A stretch of 47,693 nucleotides of DNA from Verrucomicrobiota bacterium. Its GTDB lineage: Bacteria; Verrucomicrobiota; Lentisphaeria; JABSQK01; JAJFLO01. Of this stretch, positions 1 to 8,617 are shown piece by piece. How positions within the stretch are numbered: the stretch's first letter is position 1; each line of letters starts with the position of its first letter. The notes below the pieces were generated by a model that saw only the letters and a program-made list of their open reading frames with translations, searched no databases and was not told the origin of the DNA. The translations under genes were made by a program, and so were the position numbers. The stretch spans positions 1 through 47,693 of the forward strand of contig JAJFLQ010000151.1 in the NCBI GenBank assembly GCA_021772615.1, read 5' to 3'.

Positions 1-130
1 GTTTCGGTGCCGCAACCTGCTTTATCTCGTTTTTGTTCGATTTTGCAGCTGACGGAAATATAGTAGCCATTCAGGCAGTCAGCCTGCACTCGCCCTCTCG
101 TGTGCTCAAACTCTAACGTCATAGCATTGT

Positions 131-1228
131 ATGCTGGTACCAGCCACCTGCGAAAATTGTAATCAGGCGACAAAAATCGATATCGACCTTTTCAAAGGTC
201 GAACGGTCGATTGTGCCCGTTGTGGCAAGCCCGTGCCGCCACCAGAAAAATTCGAGATCGGCGCCGGCGTTGTCGTGGGTAACAAATATTGCCTGGACGA
301 CAGAATCGGCGAATCGCTGCTTGGTGAGATTTATCACGGCCACGATGTCACAAATCGAGCGGAGGTCCGCGTAAACATCATGTACGACAAGGGTGACGCC
401 GACGAGGAGGCTGCCACCAGATTCATGCAGGAGATTGAAGTCCTGAGTTCGCTGCAACACAATCATTTGCTGTCGGCGACAGAGTCGGGAAAAGACCACA
501 ACATGTTTTTCTTCGTTACCCCACATGTCGTTGGAACAACACTGCAGGACTACGTGGCGAAGGGGCGCCGACTGGATGAAGTCACCGCCGCGACGTACCT
601 GCTCGCCGTTGCTGACGCCTTACGATATATCTGGACCGAAAAACGCCTGATTCATCGGGATGTGAAGCCACAGCACATACTCATCAGGGCCGGTAACGAG
701 GCGATCCTCACCGGATTCGATATCGCGAAGTTTTCGGGCGAAAACAGCTCGAATGCGTTGACGGGTCTGGGCTACACGATCGGTACGCCGGAGTATATGA
801 GCCCGGAGCAGGTGCAGGCATCTGCAGACATAGATTTTCGAAGTGACATGTACTCACTCGGCGTGGTCATGTACGAACTTACAACAGGTATCAACCCCTT
901 CGCCGATCCTGCGCAGGTTGTCGTGCTGCAGCAGCAGATGGAGAAGATACCGCAACCGATAGGGTCGGTGGTTCAGGGGTTTTCAGTAGAATTTTCCAAT
1001 CTCGTCGGGAGCATGCTGGAGAAAGACCGGAACGATCGTTTTCAAAATTGGAATCAATTAATTGTCACAACCAAAGATGTCCTCAACCGGGCGACGCGCC
1101 GTAGCGGCGCATCCACCGAGGGAAATATTGTGATTCCGAAATGGGGGGCGATCGCTGCTGCAGCAGGATTGCTGCTGTCGCTATCGCTGAATGTTGTTTT
1201 GGCATTCTTACTGGCCCGGGCGTTGTGA
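131..1228 (+). CDS. Membrane-anchored Ser/Thr kinase-like protein (probable pseudokinase)
   Basis: This 365-residue protein has an N-terminal zinc ribbon (C7-x2-C10 and C28-x2-C31), a Hanks-type kinase fold from about residue 52 to 320, and one C-terminal membrane helix (338-362). The kinase domain should face the cytoplasm. Fold landmarks are clear: a glycine-rich loop near 59-68, HRDVKP at 175-180, GTPEYMSPEQ at 219-228, and the DMYSLGVVMYEL helix. Key catalytic positions are altered: the VAIK lysine is Asn82, the Asn that follows HRDxKPx is His182, and DFG reads Gly-Phe-Asp (195-197). The catalytic HRD Asp177 is kept. Family knowledge predicts poor or no phosphotransfer, so it may act as a nucleotide-binding scaffold or be regulated by partners. 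No strong ribosome site precedes the ATG. The gene is alone on its strand, with no clear operon partner. Confidence 0.88.
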   Translation: MLVPATCENCNQATKIDIDLFKGRTVDCARCGKPVPPPEKFEIGAGVVVGNKYCLDDRIGESLLGEIYHGHDVTNRAEVRVNIMYDKGDADEEAATRFMQEIEVLSSLQHNHLLSATESGKDHNMFFFVTPHVVGTTLQDYVAKGRRLDEVTAATYLLAVADALRYIWTEKRLIHRDVKPQHILIRAGNEAILTGFDIAKFSGENSSNALTGLGYTIGTPEYMSPEQVQASADIDFRSDMYSLGVVMYELTTGINPFADPAQVVVLQQQMEKIPQPIGSVVQGFSVEFSNLVGSMLEKDRNDRFQNWNQLIVTTKDVLNRATRRSGASTEGNIVIPKWGAIAAAAGLLLSLSLNVVLAFLLARAL

Positions 1229-1472
1229 ACCAGAACTCAATTTGAGGTAAAAGCCCTATAGAGCTGAACACCCATTTGGGGGGCATCAAATCGACGGTGA
1301 CCGAGTGCGCCAAAGCGGTGAGATTTGGCGAACGGCGTGTTGGTCCGCGACTGCAGGGATTTGGCAGCTCCTTTGGATTTGGCCGAATCTGCCGCGAAAT
1401 TGACGGAATTGGTGCATGTTCTCCCCAATGCGGTATTCGCCGTTGGTCACCGATTGATTCGCTGCAGCAGGT

Positions 1473-2060
1473 TCAATCGTCGGCGTCCGTGAGCATCTTA
1501 CGGAGATGCCGGATGGTCTTGTCCGGATCCACATGGAAGTCGCAGAAAACGATCTTCCCGTTCCGATCTATGATGATATGCCAGGGAGTGCCGCGGGTCT
1601 TATACAGGCGCATCAGCGTAGAGCCCTTGCCGTTGCCATCGTCGTGACCGAAGGGAAGATTCAGATTGTATGCCTCAGTAGTCTTGGAAATCGACTTTGC
1701 CGTGTTCACACCGTATCCTTCAAACACAGTCTGGACAACGAGAAAGACAATATCGTCATTGCCGGTGAATGCATCGCTTATCTTGCGGAGTGCGGGAAAG
1801 CCGTGCTTGTGGCAGCCTGGGCACCAGGACTGGTAGCAGAAAATGTATACGACCTTGTTCTTGTATTCCCGCAGTCGCGGTATTCGCTGTCCATCATCGA
1901 GATTGTACCAGTCGTCTACCTGAAGCTCCGGCGCTTCTTTGCCGATCATCGGATGAACCTGTGCTGAGGTGGTCGGCGCAAATCCGGCTGCCATCAGCAG
2001 CATCAGAATCCACAAGATGTCATGTGCGCCCGTCGTTCGGAGAGCATTCGTCCTTGTCAT
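1473..2060 (-). CDS. Periplasmic thioredoxin-fold protein (TlpA/AhpC-TSA type)
   Basis: The product is 195 residues long with an N-terminal hydrophobic signal (about 14-33) and probable cleavage near the TSAQ sequence, so it is likely exported. A thioredoxin fold follows, with the redox motif WCPGC (C80 and C83) and a GTP cis-proline at about 158-159. Such proteins reduce or exchange disulfides, or act as peroxidases in the cell envelope; which of these applies here cannot be read from the sequence. Its ATG overlaps the stop of the upstream sigma-54 activator by four bases (ATGA arrangement), which implies translational coupling and a shared transcript. This links an envelope redox protein directly to a two-component output regulator. 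Confidence 0.85.
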   Translation of the reverse strand: MTRTNALRTTGAHDILWILMLLMAAGFAPTTSAQVHPMIGKEAPELQVDDWYNLDDGQRIPRLREYKNKVVYIFCYQSWCPGCHKHGFPALRKISDAFTGNDDIVFLVVQTVFEGYGVNTAKSISKTTEAYNLNLPFGHDDGNGKGSTLMRLYKTRGTPWHIIIDRNGKIVFCDFHVDPDKTIRHLRKMLTDADD

Positions 2061-3520
2061 GGTTTCTCGCTCCTTGTGATGTGTAACTTCTTTATCTTCG
2101 AACGTAGCGTGCTGGGATTGAGGCCAAGCACAGATGCGGCACCGCGGGGTCCGCCAACGATCCAGTTGACGCGGTCAAGCACGTGGTAAATGTGATTCCT
2201 TTCGATGTCCTTCAGTTTCACGAGATCCGTAACCTCGGAGTCACTGCGTACGGTGGATTTGAAGCTATCGTCGATGACTAATTCCGGACCTTTGGACAAC
2301 ACCACGGCGCGCTCGATTACATTTTCGAGTTCCCGAATATTGCCGGGCCAGGTATAGCTCTTAAGTAAGTCGACTACGGTATCCGGAACCATGTGGATCT
2401 TCTTTCCTGAACCACGGCAGCAGCGGGCGATAAAAAACTCCGCCAGTTGCCGGATATCTGCTGTGCGCTCCCGTAGAGGCGGCAGCGTGATCGGTACCAC
2501 GTTGAGGCGATAAAACAGATCTTCGCGGAAATCACCGGTGCGTATGGCATCCTGCAGATTGCGGTTTGTTGCCGCAATAATTCTGACGTCGACCTCGGTG
2601 GTGTCGGTAGCCCCGAGGCGCTCGAAGCGGCCTTCCTGCAAAACCTGCAGCAATTTTGCCTGCAGCTCGTGCGGCAATTCGCCGATCTCATCAAGGAAAA
2701 CCGTCCCGCCATCTCCAAGTTCGAATCGACCGCGTTTACGGCTTACGGCGCCTGTGAATGCACCCTTTTCATGCCCGAATAACTGGCTTTCTATCAGATG
2801 CGCCGGCAGCGCCGCGCAGTTGACCTTCACGAGCGGACGGTGACAACGCCGGCTGGTGTTGTGGACCTGTCGGGCGATGAGTTCTTTGCCTGTACCCGTT
2901 TCTCCGAGGATGAGCACCGATGCATCCGAGTCGGCGATGCGTTGGACCGTGTCAAGTATACTCGCGAGCGTCTTGCTTTTGCCGACGATCTCGTCATGGT
3001 GGTGTTCGCTCCGAATCTCCTCGCGCAGGTATGTGTTTTCGTCCTGCAGCCTGTCTTTCAGCTGCTCGAGTTCACGGGTTCGTTCGATTACTCTTTGTTC
3101 GAGGTCCGCGTTAACGACCTCCAACTCCCGGTGCAGCCTGCGAATGGTAAGATGTGTGCGAACCCGTGCAAGAACCTCTTCACGCTGGAACGGTTTCGTG
3201 ATGTAATCACGTGCACCGGCCTCGAACCCTTTGACTTTGTCGAATGTCTCGTGAAGGGCCGTGATGAATAACACGGGTATAGATTGCAGTGCGGGATCGG
3301 ATTTAAGTCTTCGGCAGGTTTCGAAACCGTCCATACCCGGCATCATCACATCGAGTAGTATCACGTCGGGCACCGCGACCCCGGCCTGTTCCAGAGCACT
3401 TTGGCCGTCGCGCGCAACGAGAACCCTGAATCCGTGATCGTCCAGATAGCTGAGAAGTACACTGATGTTGGCCGGCGTATCGTCGACGATGAGGATTGTC
3501 CCTTGATTCTGTGGCGTCAC
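2057..3520 (-). CDS. NtrC-family sigma-54-dependent response regulator
   Basis: This is a 487-residue cytoplasmic transcription activator. The receiver domain (1-122) has the acidic pair D13/D14, phospho-acceptor Asp57 and Lys109. A coiled-coil linker (about 125-172) leads to an AAA+ domain (about 178-400) with Walker A GETGTGKE (206-213), the sigma-54 contact loop GAFTGA (253-258) and Walker B VFLDEIG (274-280). A Fis-type helix-turn-helix closes the protein (about 440-485). All catalytic features are intact, so it should open sigma-54 promoters after phosphorylation, presumably by one of the two kinases upstream. The start codon is GTG with only a weak ribosome site; no other start fits this frame nearby. 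It has its own sigma-70 promoter (3604-3632) and is coupled to the thioredoxin-like gene. Confidence 0.93.
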   Translation of the reverse strand: MTPQNQGTILIVDDTPANISVLLSYLDDHGFRVLVARDGQSALEQAGVAVPDVILLDVMMPGMDGFETCRRLKSDPALQSIPVLFITALHETFDKVKGFEAGARDYITKPFQREEVLARVRTHLTIRRLHRELEVVNADLEQRVIERTRELEQLKDRLQDENTYLREEIRSEHHHDEIVGKSKTLASILDTVQRIADSDASVLILGETGTGKELIARQVHNTSRRCHRPLVKVNCAALPAHLIESQLFGHEKGAFTGAVSRKRGRFELGDGGTVFLDEIGELPHELQAKLLQVLQEGRFERLGATDTTEVDVRIIAATNRNLQDAIRTGDFREDLFYRLNVVPITLPPLRERTADIRQLAEFFIARCCRGSGKKIHMVPDTVVDLLKSYTWPGNIRELENVIERAVVLSKGPELVIDDSFKSTVRSDSEVTDLVKLKDIERNHIYHVLDRVNWIVGGPRGAASVLGLNPSTLRSKIKKLHITRSEKP

Positions 3521-3603
3521 GGCATCGTCCAGGTCTTGCAGGTTTTCCCAAAATGCGGGTGGCGTAACATGCGAAACTCCGTGTGTCGCTCCACCGTGAC
3601 GTG

Positions 3604-3632
3604 ATCCTACATCAACTACGAGCCATTGTCAA
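3604..3632 (-). promoter_or_regulatory. Sigma-70 promoter for the response regulator and thioredoxin-like pair
   Basis: On the minus strand TTGACA (3632-3627) and TAGGAT (3609-3604) are separated by exactly 17 bases. The -35 box is a perfect consensus match and overlaps the stop codon of the hybrid kinase gene. It predicts a transcript start near 3597 and a leader of about 75 bases before the GTG at 3520. The regulator could therefore be made independently of the kinases upstream. Confidence 0.6.
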
Positions 3633-6600
3633 CTGTGGTAAGGCTTGAGAACATCGCGTATTTTCTGCATATCGTAGCTGTCGGCATGTCGGCCGATTAC
3701 GGATAAGAAACCGGCGTATCTATCGTCGAGATTACGGATCGCATCCAGTTCACCGCGAATTCCCTGGATGTCGCCGATCAAGGCCATATCGCAAAGCTTG
3801 TACAATGATGCAGCGGGAGGGGCAATCATCGTGTCGCCCTGACCGTCGGTACGTGTTGCGGCGCCCTGCGTGGCTGGAGCATAGATCCAGGTGAGTCCGA
3901 GAAGACGCTGGATGTGCTCCAGCAGGGAATCCGCGTCAATCGGCTTCGGCAAGAACTCATCACACCCCGATTCCAGGCTATGCTGGCGATCGTGGGCGAA
4001 TACACTGGCGGAAAGCGCGATGATGACGATGTCCTGGCTGTCTCGTATCTCGCGGAGGCGTTGAGCGGCCTGGTAACCGTCTACTTTCGGCATAATCAGG
4101 TCCATCAAGATCAGAGACGGCTTGCAGTCCTGGGCGATGTCGACGCATTCACACCCGTTTCGCGCTTCGATGATGTCGAAACCAAGCGGTTGCAACAGAT
4201 CGCGAAGCACCATTCGGTTGACCGGCTCATCGTCCACGACAAGGACGGTTTGTCGCGGTCCCTCATAGCCGACAATGCGTCGGCTTCTCCCAGCGTTGCC
4301 GGCATTTGTGTCGGGAACAACAGGCAGCGTCAAGTCGAATGAAAAACACGAACCTTCGCCCTGACGGCTCTCCACTGCGAGGTGCGTTCCGAGTACACGC
4401 GCCAGCCGCCGGCTGATCGCCAAGCCTAGCCCTGTTCCTTCGATGTGTCGCGCGACATCGGAGATCTGTTGAAACGGCTGAAAAATCTCATCCAACCGCG
4501 CCGGATCGATCCCGATTCCCGTATCCTTTACGGCGAAACTCAGTGTAGCCGAATCCGACCCGTCGGCAACGGGCATGCTCACAGCGCCATCGCTGTCGGT
4601 TTCCTCCGCGTTGTGGTCGGTTTCTTCCGCATGATGCGCAGCGGATTCCGCCGATGCGGGGGCGCGCGTCACACACAGCGTGATATGTCCTTTCTCTGTG
4701 AACTTGATGGCGTTACCGAGGAGATTGAGGAGAATTTGTCGGAGTTTTTGCTCGTCGCCGCGAACCGCGACGGGGATATCCGGGGCCATCTCGAATTGAA
4801 ATGTGATGGCTTTCTGCCCGATCCGAACCATGGTCATGTCAACGATGGTCGTCAGGAGGCCCTGAAGGTTAAAGTCCGAGTACTTTACATCTGTTTTTCC
4901 GGCCTCGATTTTGGCGAGGTCGAGAATGTCGTTGATCAGCGTTAACAAATGGTCTCCGCTTTGCCGAATGACGTGTACTCCGGCTTTTTCTGACTCCAGC
5001 AGGTTTTTACTTCCGGCAAGAATCTGGGCGTATCCGAGGATGCCGTTCAGGGGCGTTCTCAATTCGTGGCTCATACTTGCCAGAAATTCGCTTTTCGCAC
5101 GATTGGCCGCCTCCGCAGCGACTTTGGCATAACATAATTCATTCTCGACACGTTTTCGTTCCGATATATCTGTCATGATTACCTGTAACTGGCGGTCACC
5201 GCCCACAGGGATAGCGGTAAGAAACAATTCTACAGGGATTTCGTCGCCGTTCACACGCTGAATCTTCCATTCGAAGCGGTGCTTTCCGAATTGAAGGGCA
5301 GTGGAGAATTCCTGTTGGACAAACGCCGCAACATTCTTCCGGCGTCTGTTCCGGAGCGGCGTGAATTCATGGATATACCGGCCAATCAGTTGGCTGCGTT
5401 CGGCGCAGCCGAACAACTGGCTTGCCGCGTCATTGCAACTGATAATCCTGCCGTCGATATCGCGCTGCAACAAGACGGCAAGGCTCGTGCCTTCGAACAG
5501 CGCACGGAGACGATTCTCTGACTGTCGCAATGCCGTGGTGCGTTGTTCTACGCGATCTTCCAGCTCGCTGTTCAGTCTCTTAATTTCATTTTCTGCGCGT
5601 ATGCGTTCAAGTTCGGTTCCGGCGCGTACGGCAAAGATGTCGGTCACTGACGCGTTGTGCTCATCGCGGGGAATTGGCGCGCTGTCGAGGATGACCATGT
5701 GGCCCAATACGCCGCTCGCCGAGTCGAATAGGGGCACACCCACATAGCTGGTAACGTCACGTGTATCGAACGGAAGATTTTGCGCAAGCTGCGACGCGAT
5801 TTCCGTGTGGTTTTCGACATACCGGATCTCGCCCGTCAACACGTCCTGACAGGGGGAGCCGGCAGGATCGTACGCGAAGTTTGCTCCGGGTTTGTCCCGG
5901 TCCCAGAAAGCCAGTGTGCGAACCCGACCGTCGCCAGATCCGGTCCATTCCGTCACGAAGATATAGGCGACGTCGAGTGCCGCCGCCATGTGCTGGACCA
6001 GGCATTGGAAGAAGTCGTTTCCGGTCGCTGCAACCGTTCCCTTGATTATCGCACGCATCGTCTCCTCATCGCGTTTGCGCACAGTAATGTCACGGCCGAC
6101 GGATTGGTATTCGTGTACGGATCCGTCGGCGCTGAAGATCGCGCGGTCCGACCACTCGTTCCACGCCGTCTTGTTGCCCGGAAGATTCACGCGATGTTCG
6201 CCTACAGACACCGGATTCTCGGCCGACAATGCGGCGATTCTGCGTGCCACACCAGCACGGTCTTCGTCTGAAATTAAGGGAAAGAAACTGCTGCCGATGA
6301 CGTCGTCTTTTGCAATGCCGAAGAATCTGCAATAACTATCATTGACAAAGGTTCTTGTACCGTCCGGTCGCCATCGGACGATAAAGTCGGTCTGGTCTTC
6401 GACGACATGACGGTATCGGGCCTCGCTCTCACGAAGTGCTTTTTCAGCCATACGACGCTCATAGTCCAGCATGAGGGTTTTAAAACCACGTTCCAGCGTC
6501 GAGAGGAACGATGCCGGATCCATCGGCTTCAGGAGGTAGTCGTAGGCGCCCTTCTGGAGTGCGGCGATCGCGGTTTTGGTTTCCGCGTAGCCGGTCATGA

Positions 6601-6970
6601 GGATGAAAAGCGTATCGGGCAGATGCGGCTTGAGGTGTTCGAACAGTTCCAGGCCGGAATCGTGTCCCAGGCGAATATCCACAAGCGCAATGTCAACGAC
6701 ATAATGCGACGCAACATCTACCGCTTCGGCCGACGAGTTGGCGATTCGTGCGGTACAATCCTGTATCTCCAGAACCTGCCGGACACTCTCGGAGAAATCA
6801 ACATCATCGTCAACGATGAGGACGCGCCGTTGTGGCGGTGTGAGCGGCGGCGGCGCACCTGGATAAGTGCCGGAATTCTCTGGTCGATTTTCCAACGTAC
6901 AGACTCGTTTGGATCCGTGTCGCCACGCGGCATGATTCCCCGCGTCGTCAGGGGCGCCGAATGCAGCCAA
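3629..6970 (-). CDS. Hybrid sensor histidine kinase (REC-PAS-GAF-PAS-HisKA-HATPase-REC)
   Basis: This is a 1,113-residue soluble multi-domain kinase. Domain order by eye: receiver (about 48-165, phospho-acceptor Asp98, Lys148), PAS (about 183-300), GAF (about 305-455), PAS (about 483-605), HisKA with FLASMSHELRTPLNG (His635), HATPase_c with an LLGNAIKFTEKG N-box, DTGIGID and GTGLGLAISRRLA, a second receiver (about 905-1020, VVDDEP and LILMDLIMP), and a helical C-terminal tail. No membrane segment is visible, so it probably senses cytoplasmic ligands or redox state and relays phosphate between its own receivers. The start used is TTG, ten bases after the stop of the upstream kinase; another TTG lies about 25 codons in. 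The first 45 residues look disordered, so the start is uncertain. Confidence 0.92.
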   Translation of the reverse strand: MAAFGAPDDAGNHAAWRHGSKRVCTLENRPENSGTYPGAPPPLTPPQRRVLIVDDDVDFSESVRQVLEIQDCTARIANSSAEAVDVASHYVVDIALVDIRLGHDSGLELFEHLKPHLPDTLFILMTGYAETKTAIAALQKGAYDYLLKPMDPASFLSTLERGFKTLMLDYERRMAEKALRESEARYRHVVEDQTDFIVRWRPDGTRTFVNDSYCRFFGIAKDDVIGSSFFPLISDEDRAGVARRIAALSAENPVSVGEHRVNLPGNKTAWNEWSDRAIFSADGSVHEYQSVGRDITVRKRDEETMRAIIKGTVAATGNDFFQCLVQHMAAALDVAYIFVTEWTGSGDGRVRTLAFWDRDKPGANFAYDPAGSPCQDVLTGEIRYVENHTEIASQLAQNLPFDTRDVTSYVGVPLFDSASGVLGHMVILDSAPIPRDEHNASVTDIFAVRAGTELERIRAENEIKRLNSELEDRVEQRTTALRQSENRLRALFEGTSLAVLLQRDIDGRIISCNDAASQLFGCAERSQLIGRYIHEFTPLRNRRRKNVAAFVQQEFSTALQFGKHRFEWKIQRVNGDEIPVELFLTAIPVGGDRQLQVIMTDISERKRVENELCYAKVAAEAANRAKSEFLASMSHELRTPLNGILGYAQILAGSKNLLESEKAGVHVIRQSGDHLLTLINDILDLAKIEAGKTDVKYSDFNLQGLLTTIVDMTMVRIGQKAITFQFEMAPDIPVAVRGDEQKLRQILLNLLGNAIKFTEKGHITLCVTRAPASAESAAHHAEETDHNAEETDSDGAVSMPVADGSDSATLSFAVKDTGIGIDPARLDEIFQPFQQISDVARHIEGTGLGLAISRRLARVLGTHLAVESRQGEGSCFSFDLTLPVVPDTNAGNAGRSRRIVGYEGPRQTVLVVDDEPVNRMVLRDLLQPLGFDIIEARNGCECVDIAQDCKPSLILMDLIMPKVDGYQAAQRLREIRDSQDIVIIALSASVFAHDRQHSLESGCDEFLPKPIDADSLLEHIQRLLGLTWIYAPATQGAATRTDGQGDTMIAPPAASLYKLCDMALIGDIQGIRGELDAIRNLDDRYAGFLSVIGRHADSYDMQKIRDVLKPYHS

Positions 6971-6979
6971 CAGGCTGGA

Positions 6980-8197
6980 CTACCGGAACGATCGAGGTAG
7001 AAAAATATCGAATGTCGTCCCTCTATTCCGGGTGCTTGTAACGTCGATGCTTGCATGATGGCCTGACACAACCTCGTGCACGATCGCCAGGCCCATTCCA
7101 GCGCCGCCTTCATCCGCGTGGGTTGTGAAATACGGATCAAATATACGGGAAATGATCCGCTCGTCAATGCCGACGCCCGTGTCGCCTACCGAAAGCATGA
7201 CGTACTGTCCCGCCATGATACGTTTCTCGTCGTCGAGTGTGATCTCACGATTTCGGACCGATATTGTGAGTTCTCCGCTGCTATTTTTCATGGCCCTGAT
7301 GGCGTTCGTACACAAGTTCACGATCAGGCGGTGAATCTGCACGGGATCGCCGCAGATAGCGCCTGTGTCCGGCGCGATATCCATCGACACCTCGATGTGC
7401 TCTGGAAAAGTGGGTTGCATATACCACATAACGTCATCGATGACGTCCGATATTCGGATGTCGACGAACCGGTCCGCGGTGTTGGTGCAATATGTCGTCA
7501 ATCGCAGGACAAGTTCCATGGCCCGGTCTATTGCCGAGTTTATCCGCCGTAAATAGGGATGAGCGTGACAGTTGTGGTCAACGCGAAGCGCCGCGATGTC
7601 GACATTTCCGATTATTGCGAGCAACAGGTTATTCAAATCGTGTGTGATGCCGGCTACATACCGGTTCATCGCGACATGGTCTTTGGTCGGACGGGAGCAT
7701 TCCTGTTTGCGTTGGCTCGTAAATCCGTTTCTATCAAGTAATGATTTCAATGTTGTGGCAGCAAATGACCGTTGCTTCATCCGGCGCCTGAGATAACGGT
7801 TCTCCCGTTTCAAACGGCGCAGTTGCCTTCCAGAGCGGGCGTGTCGCTTCACTCGCGCGAGGAAGTCCAGATGCGTTACCGGGTGCGTTACGAAATCTGC
7901 GCAGCCCGCCGAGAACCCTTCGAGAATGTGATTGTGGTCGACATCGCGCGCGACAACGATTACTGGGATATCCCGGGTTTTTGTGTGATGTTTTAGTTGG
8001 CGACAGGTATCCAGGCCGGACGAATCTGTGGGTGATTCGTTGAGTACGATCAGGTCCGGCTGCAAACTCGAAGCGCGAGCCATCACGCATTCGTCCTGTG
8101 GCGCAAGCAGCAGCTTGTAACCGTTGCGCTCAAGTATGGACCTTAATTCACATTCGCCGTTGTTTGTGGAGAACATGATTGTGGTTTCAACTTTCAT
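6980..8197 (-). CDS. Histidine kinase with degenerate N-terminal receiver
   Basis: The 405-residue protein begins with a receiver-like fold (about 4-120), followed by a basic coiled coil (125-143), an H-box ITHDLNN (His186), and an HATPase_c domain with LCTNAIRAM, GDTGVGID and GAGMGLAIVHE. The kinase core looks complete. The receiver does not: the phospho-acceptor position is Asn53 (VLNESPTDSSG), the conserved Lys is His105 (THPV), and the N-terminal acidic pair is missing. Such pseudo-receivers usually serve in binding or dimer control rather than phosphotransfer. It is the first gene of the minus-strand cassette and lies ten bases before the hybrid kinase, so co-transcription is very likely. 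No transmembrane helix is seen. Confidence 0.88.
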   Translation of the reverse strand: MKVETTIMFSTNNGECELRSILERNGYKLLLAPQDECVMARASSLQPDLIVLNESPTDSSGLDTCRQLKHHTKTRDIPVIVVARDVDHNHILEGFSAGCADFVTHPVTHLDFLARVKRHARSGRQLRRLKRENRYLRRRMKQRSFAATTLKSLLDRNGFTSQRKQECSRPTKDHVAMNRYVAGITHDLNNLLLAIIGNVDIAALRVDHNCHAHPYLRRINSAIDRAMELVLRLTTYCTNTADRFVDIRISDVIDDVMWYMQPTFPEHIEVSMDIAPDTGAICGDPVQIHRLIVNLCTNAIRAMKNSSGELTISVRNREITLDDEKRIMAGQYVMLSVGDTGVGIDERIISRIFDPYFTTHADEGGAGMGLAIVHEVVSGHHASIDVTSTRNRGTTFDIFLPRSFR

Positions 8198-8280
8198 TAT
8201 TTTTTCGTCGTAGTTTAAGTGTGATAAGTTGAACGCTTCATCGCAGCACGAGCCTAGCAGAATGATTCATGCCAAATACA

Positions 8281-8310
8281 TTGTCGTAGAGAGAATGTCA
8301 GCAATAATAA
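8281..8310 (+). promoter_or_regulatory. Weak sigma-70-like promoter candidate upstream of the terminator
   Basis: TTGTCG (8281-8286) and TAATAA (8305-8310) are separated by 18 bases. If used, transcription would begin near 8317 and end at the hairpin at 8362-8403, giving an RNA of about 85 bases with no clear reading frame. The boxes are only partial matches. Confidence 0.25.
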
Positions 8311-8361
8311 TGTGTTAAGAAGCTATTGCCGCCGCCAATGAGTTCCTGGCATGACGAGACT

Positions 8362-8403
8362 GGCGTGACATGTCGCGGATGCCGCGATATGTCGCGCCTT
8401 TTT
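8362..8403 (+). terminator. Strong Rho-independent terminator
   Basis: A 17-pair stem (8362-8378 with 8382-8398, two G-T wobbles) has a three-base ATG loop and is followed at once by five T residues (8399-8403). No protein gene reads into it from the plus strand, so it may end a small RNA or act as an insulator for the TPR gene downstream. Confidence 0.7.
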
Positions 8404-8442
8404 GATTCCGCGAAGATTCTCCGATTTCACCGGATTCGGATG

Positions 8443-8448
8443 TATAAT
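8443..8448 (+). promoter_or_regulatory. Consensus -10 box (TATAAT) upstream of the TPR gene
   Basis: A perfect TATAAT lies about 170 bases before the preferred start of the TPR membrane protein and just after the terminator. No good -35 box is seen at the usual distance, so the promoter is tentative. Confidence 0.3.
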
Positions 8449-8617
8449 ACAGGCTTTGTAATCTGACTGTCGCGGGCAGCACGCGGATGGGTATACCGGT
8501 TCGGACTGCGACCGTTGTTATCATCTGCGAGCCTGATCGTTGATCAGGCGCAGCACCTGCCACGCGTAGTGATATGCGATGCGCCAGGTCTACCTTTACA
8601 AGGAATGGGATTGCGTC

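Larger units (their letters stand above)
8198..8578. other. Divergent intergenic region with hairpins and candidate promoters
   Basis: This region separates the minus-strand signalling cassette from a plus-strand TPR gene. It holds a weak plus-strand promoter candidate near 8281-8310, a strong terminator hairpin at 8362-8403, a TATAAT box at 8443-8448, and a second perfect hairpin (GCCTGATC, loop GTT, GATCAGGC) at 8531-8549 about 70 bases before the preferred start codon. No credible protein gene is present. Confidence 0.6.

Noticed and set aside
8315..8563. Minus-strand open frame of 82 codons in the divergent region
   Set aside because: It runs through the strong terminator hairpin and the TATAAT box, has no ribosome site and no protein-like composition.
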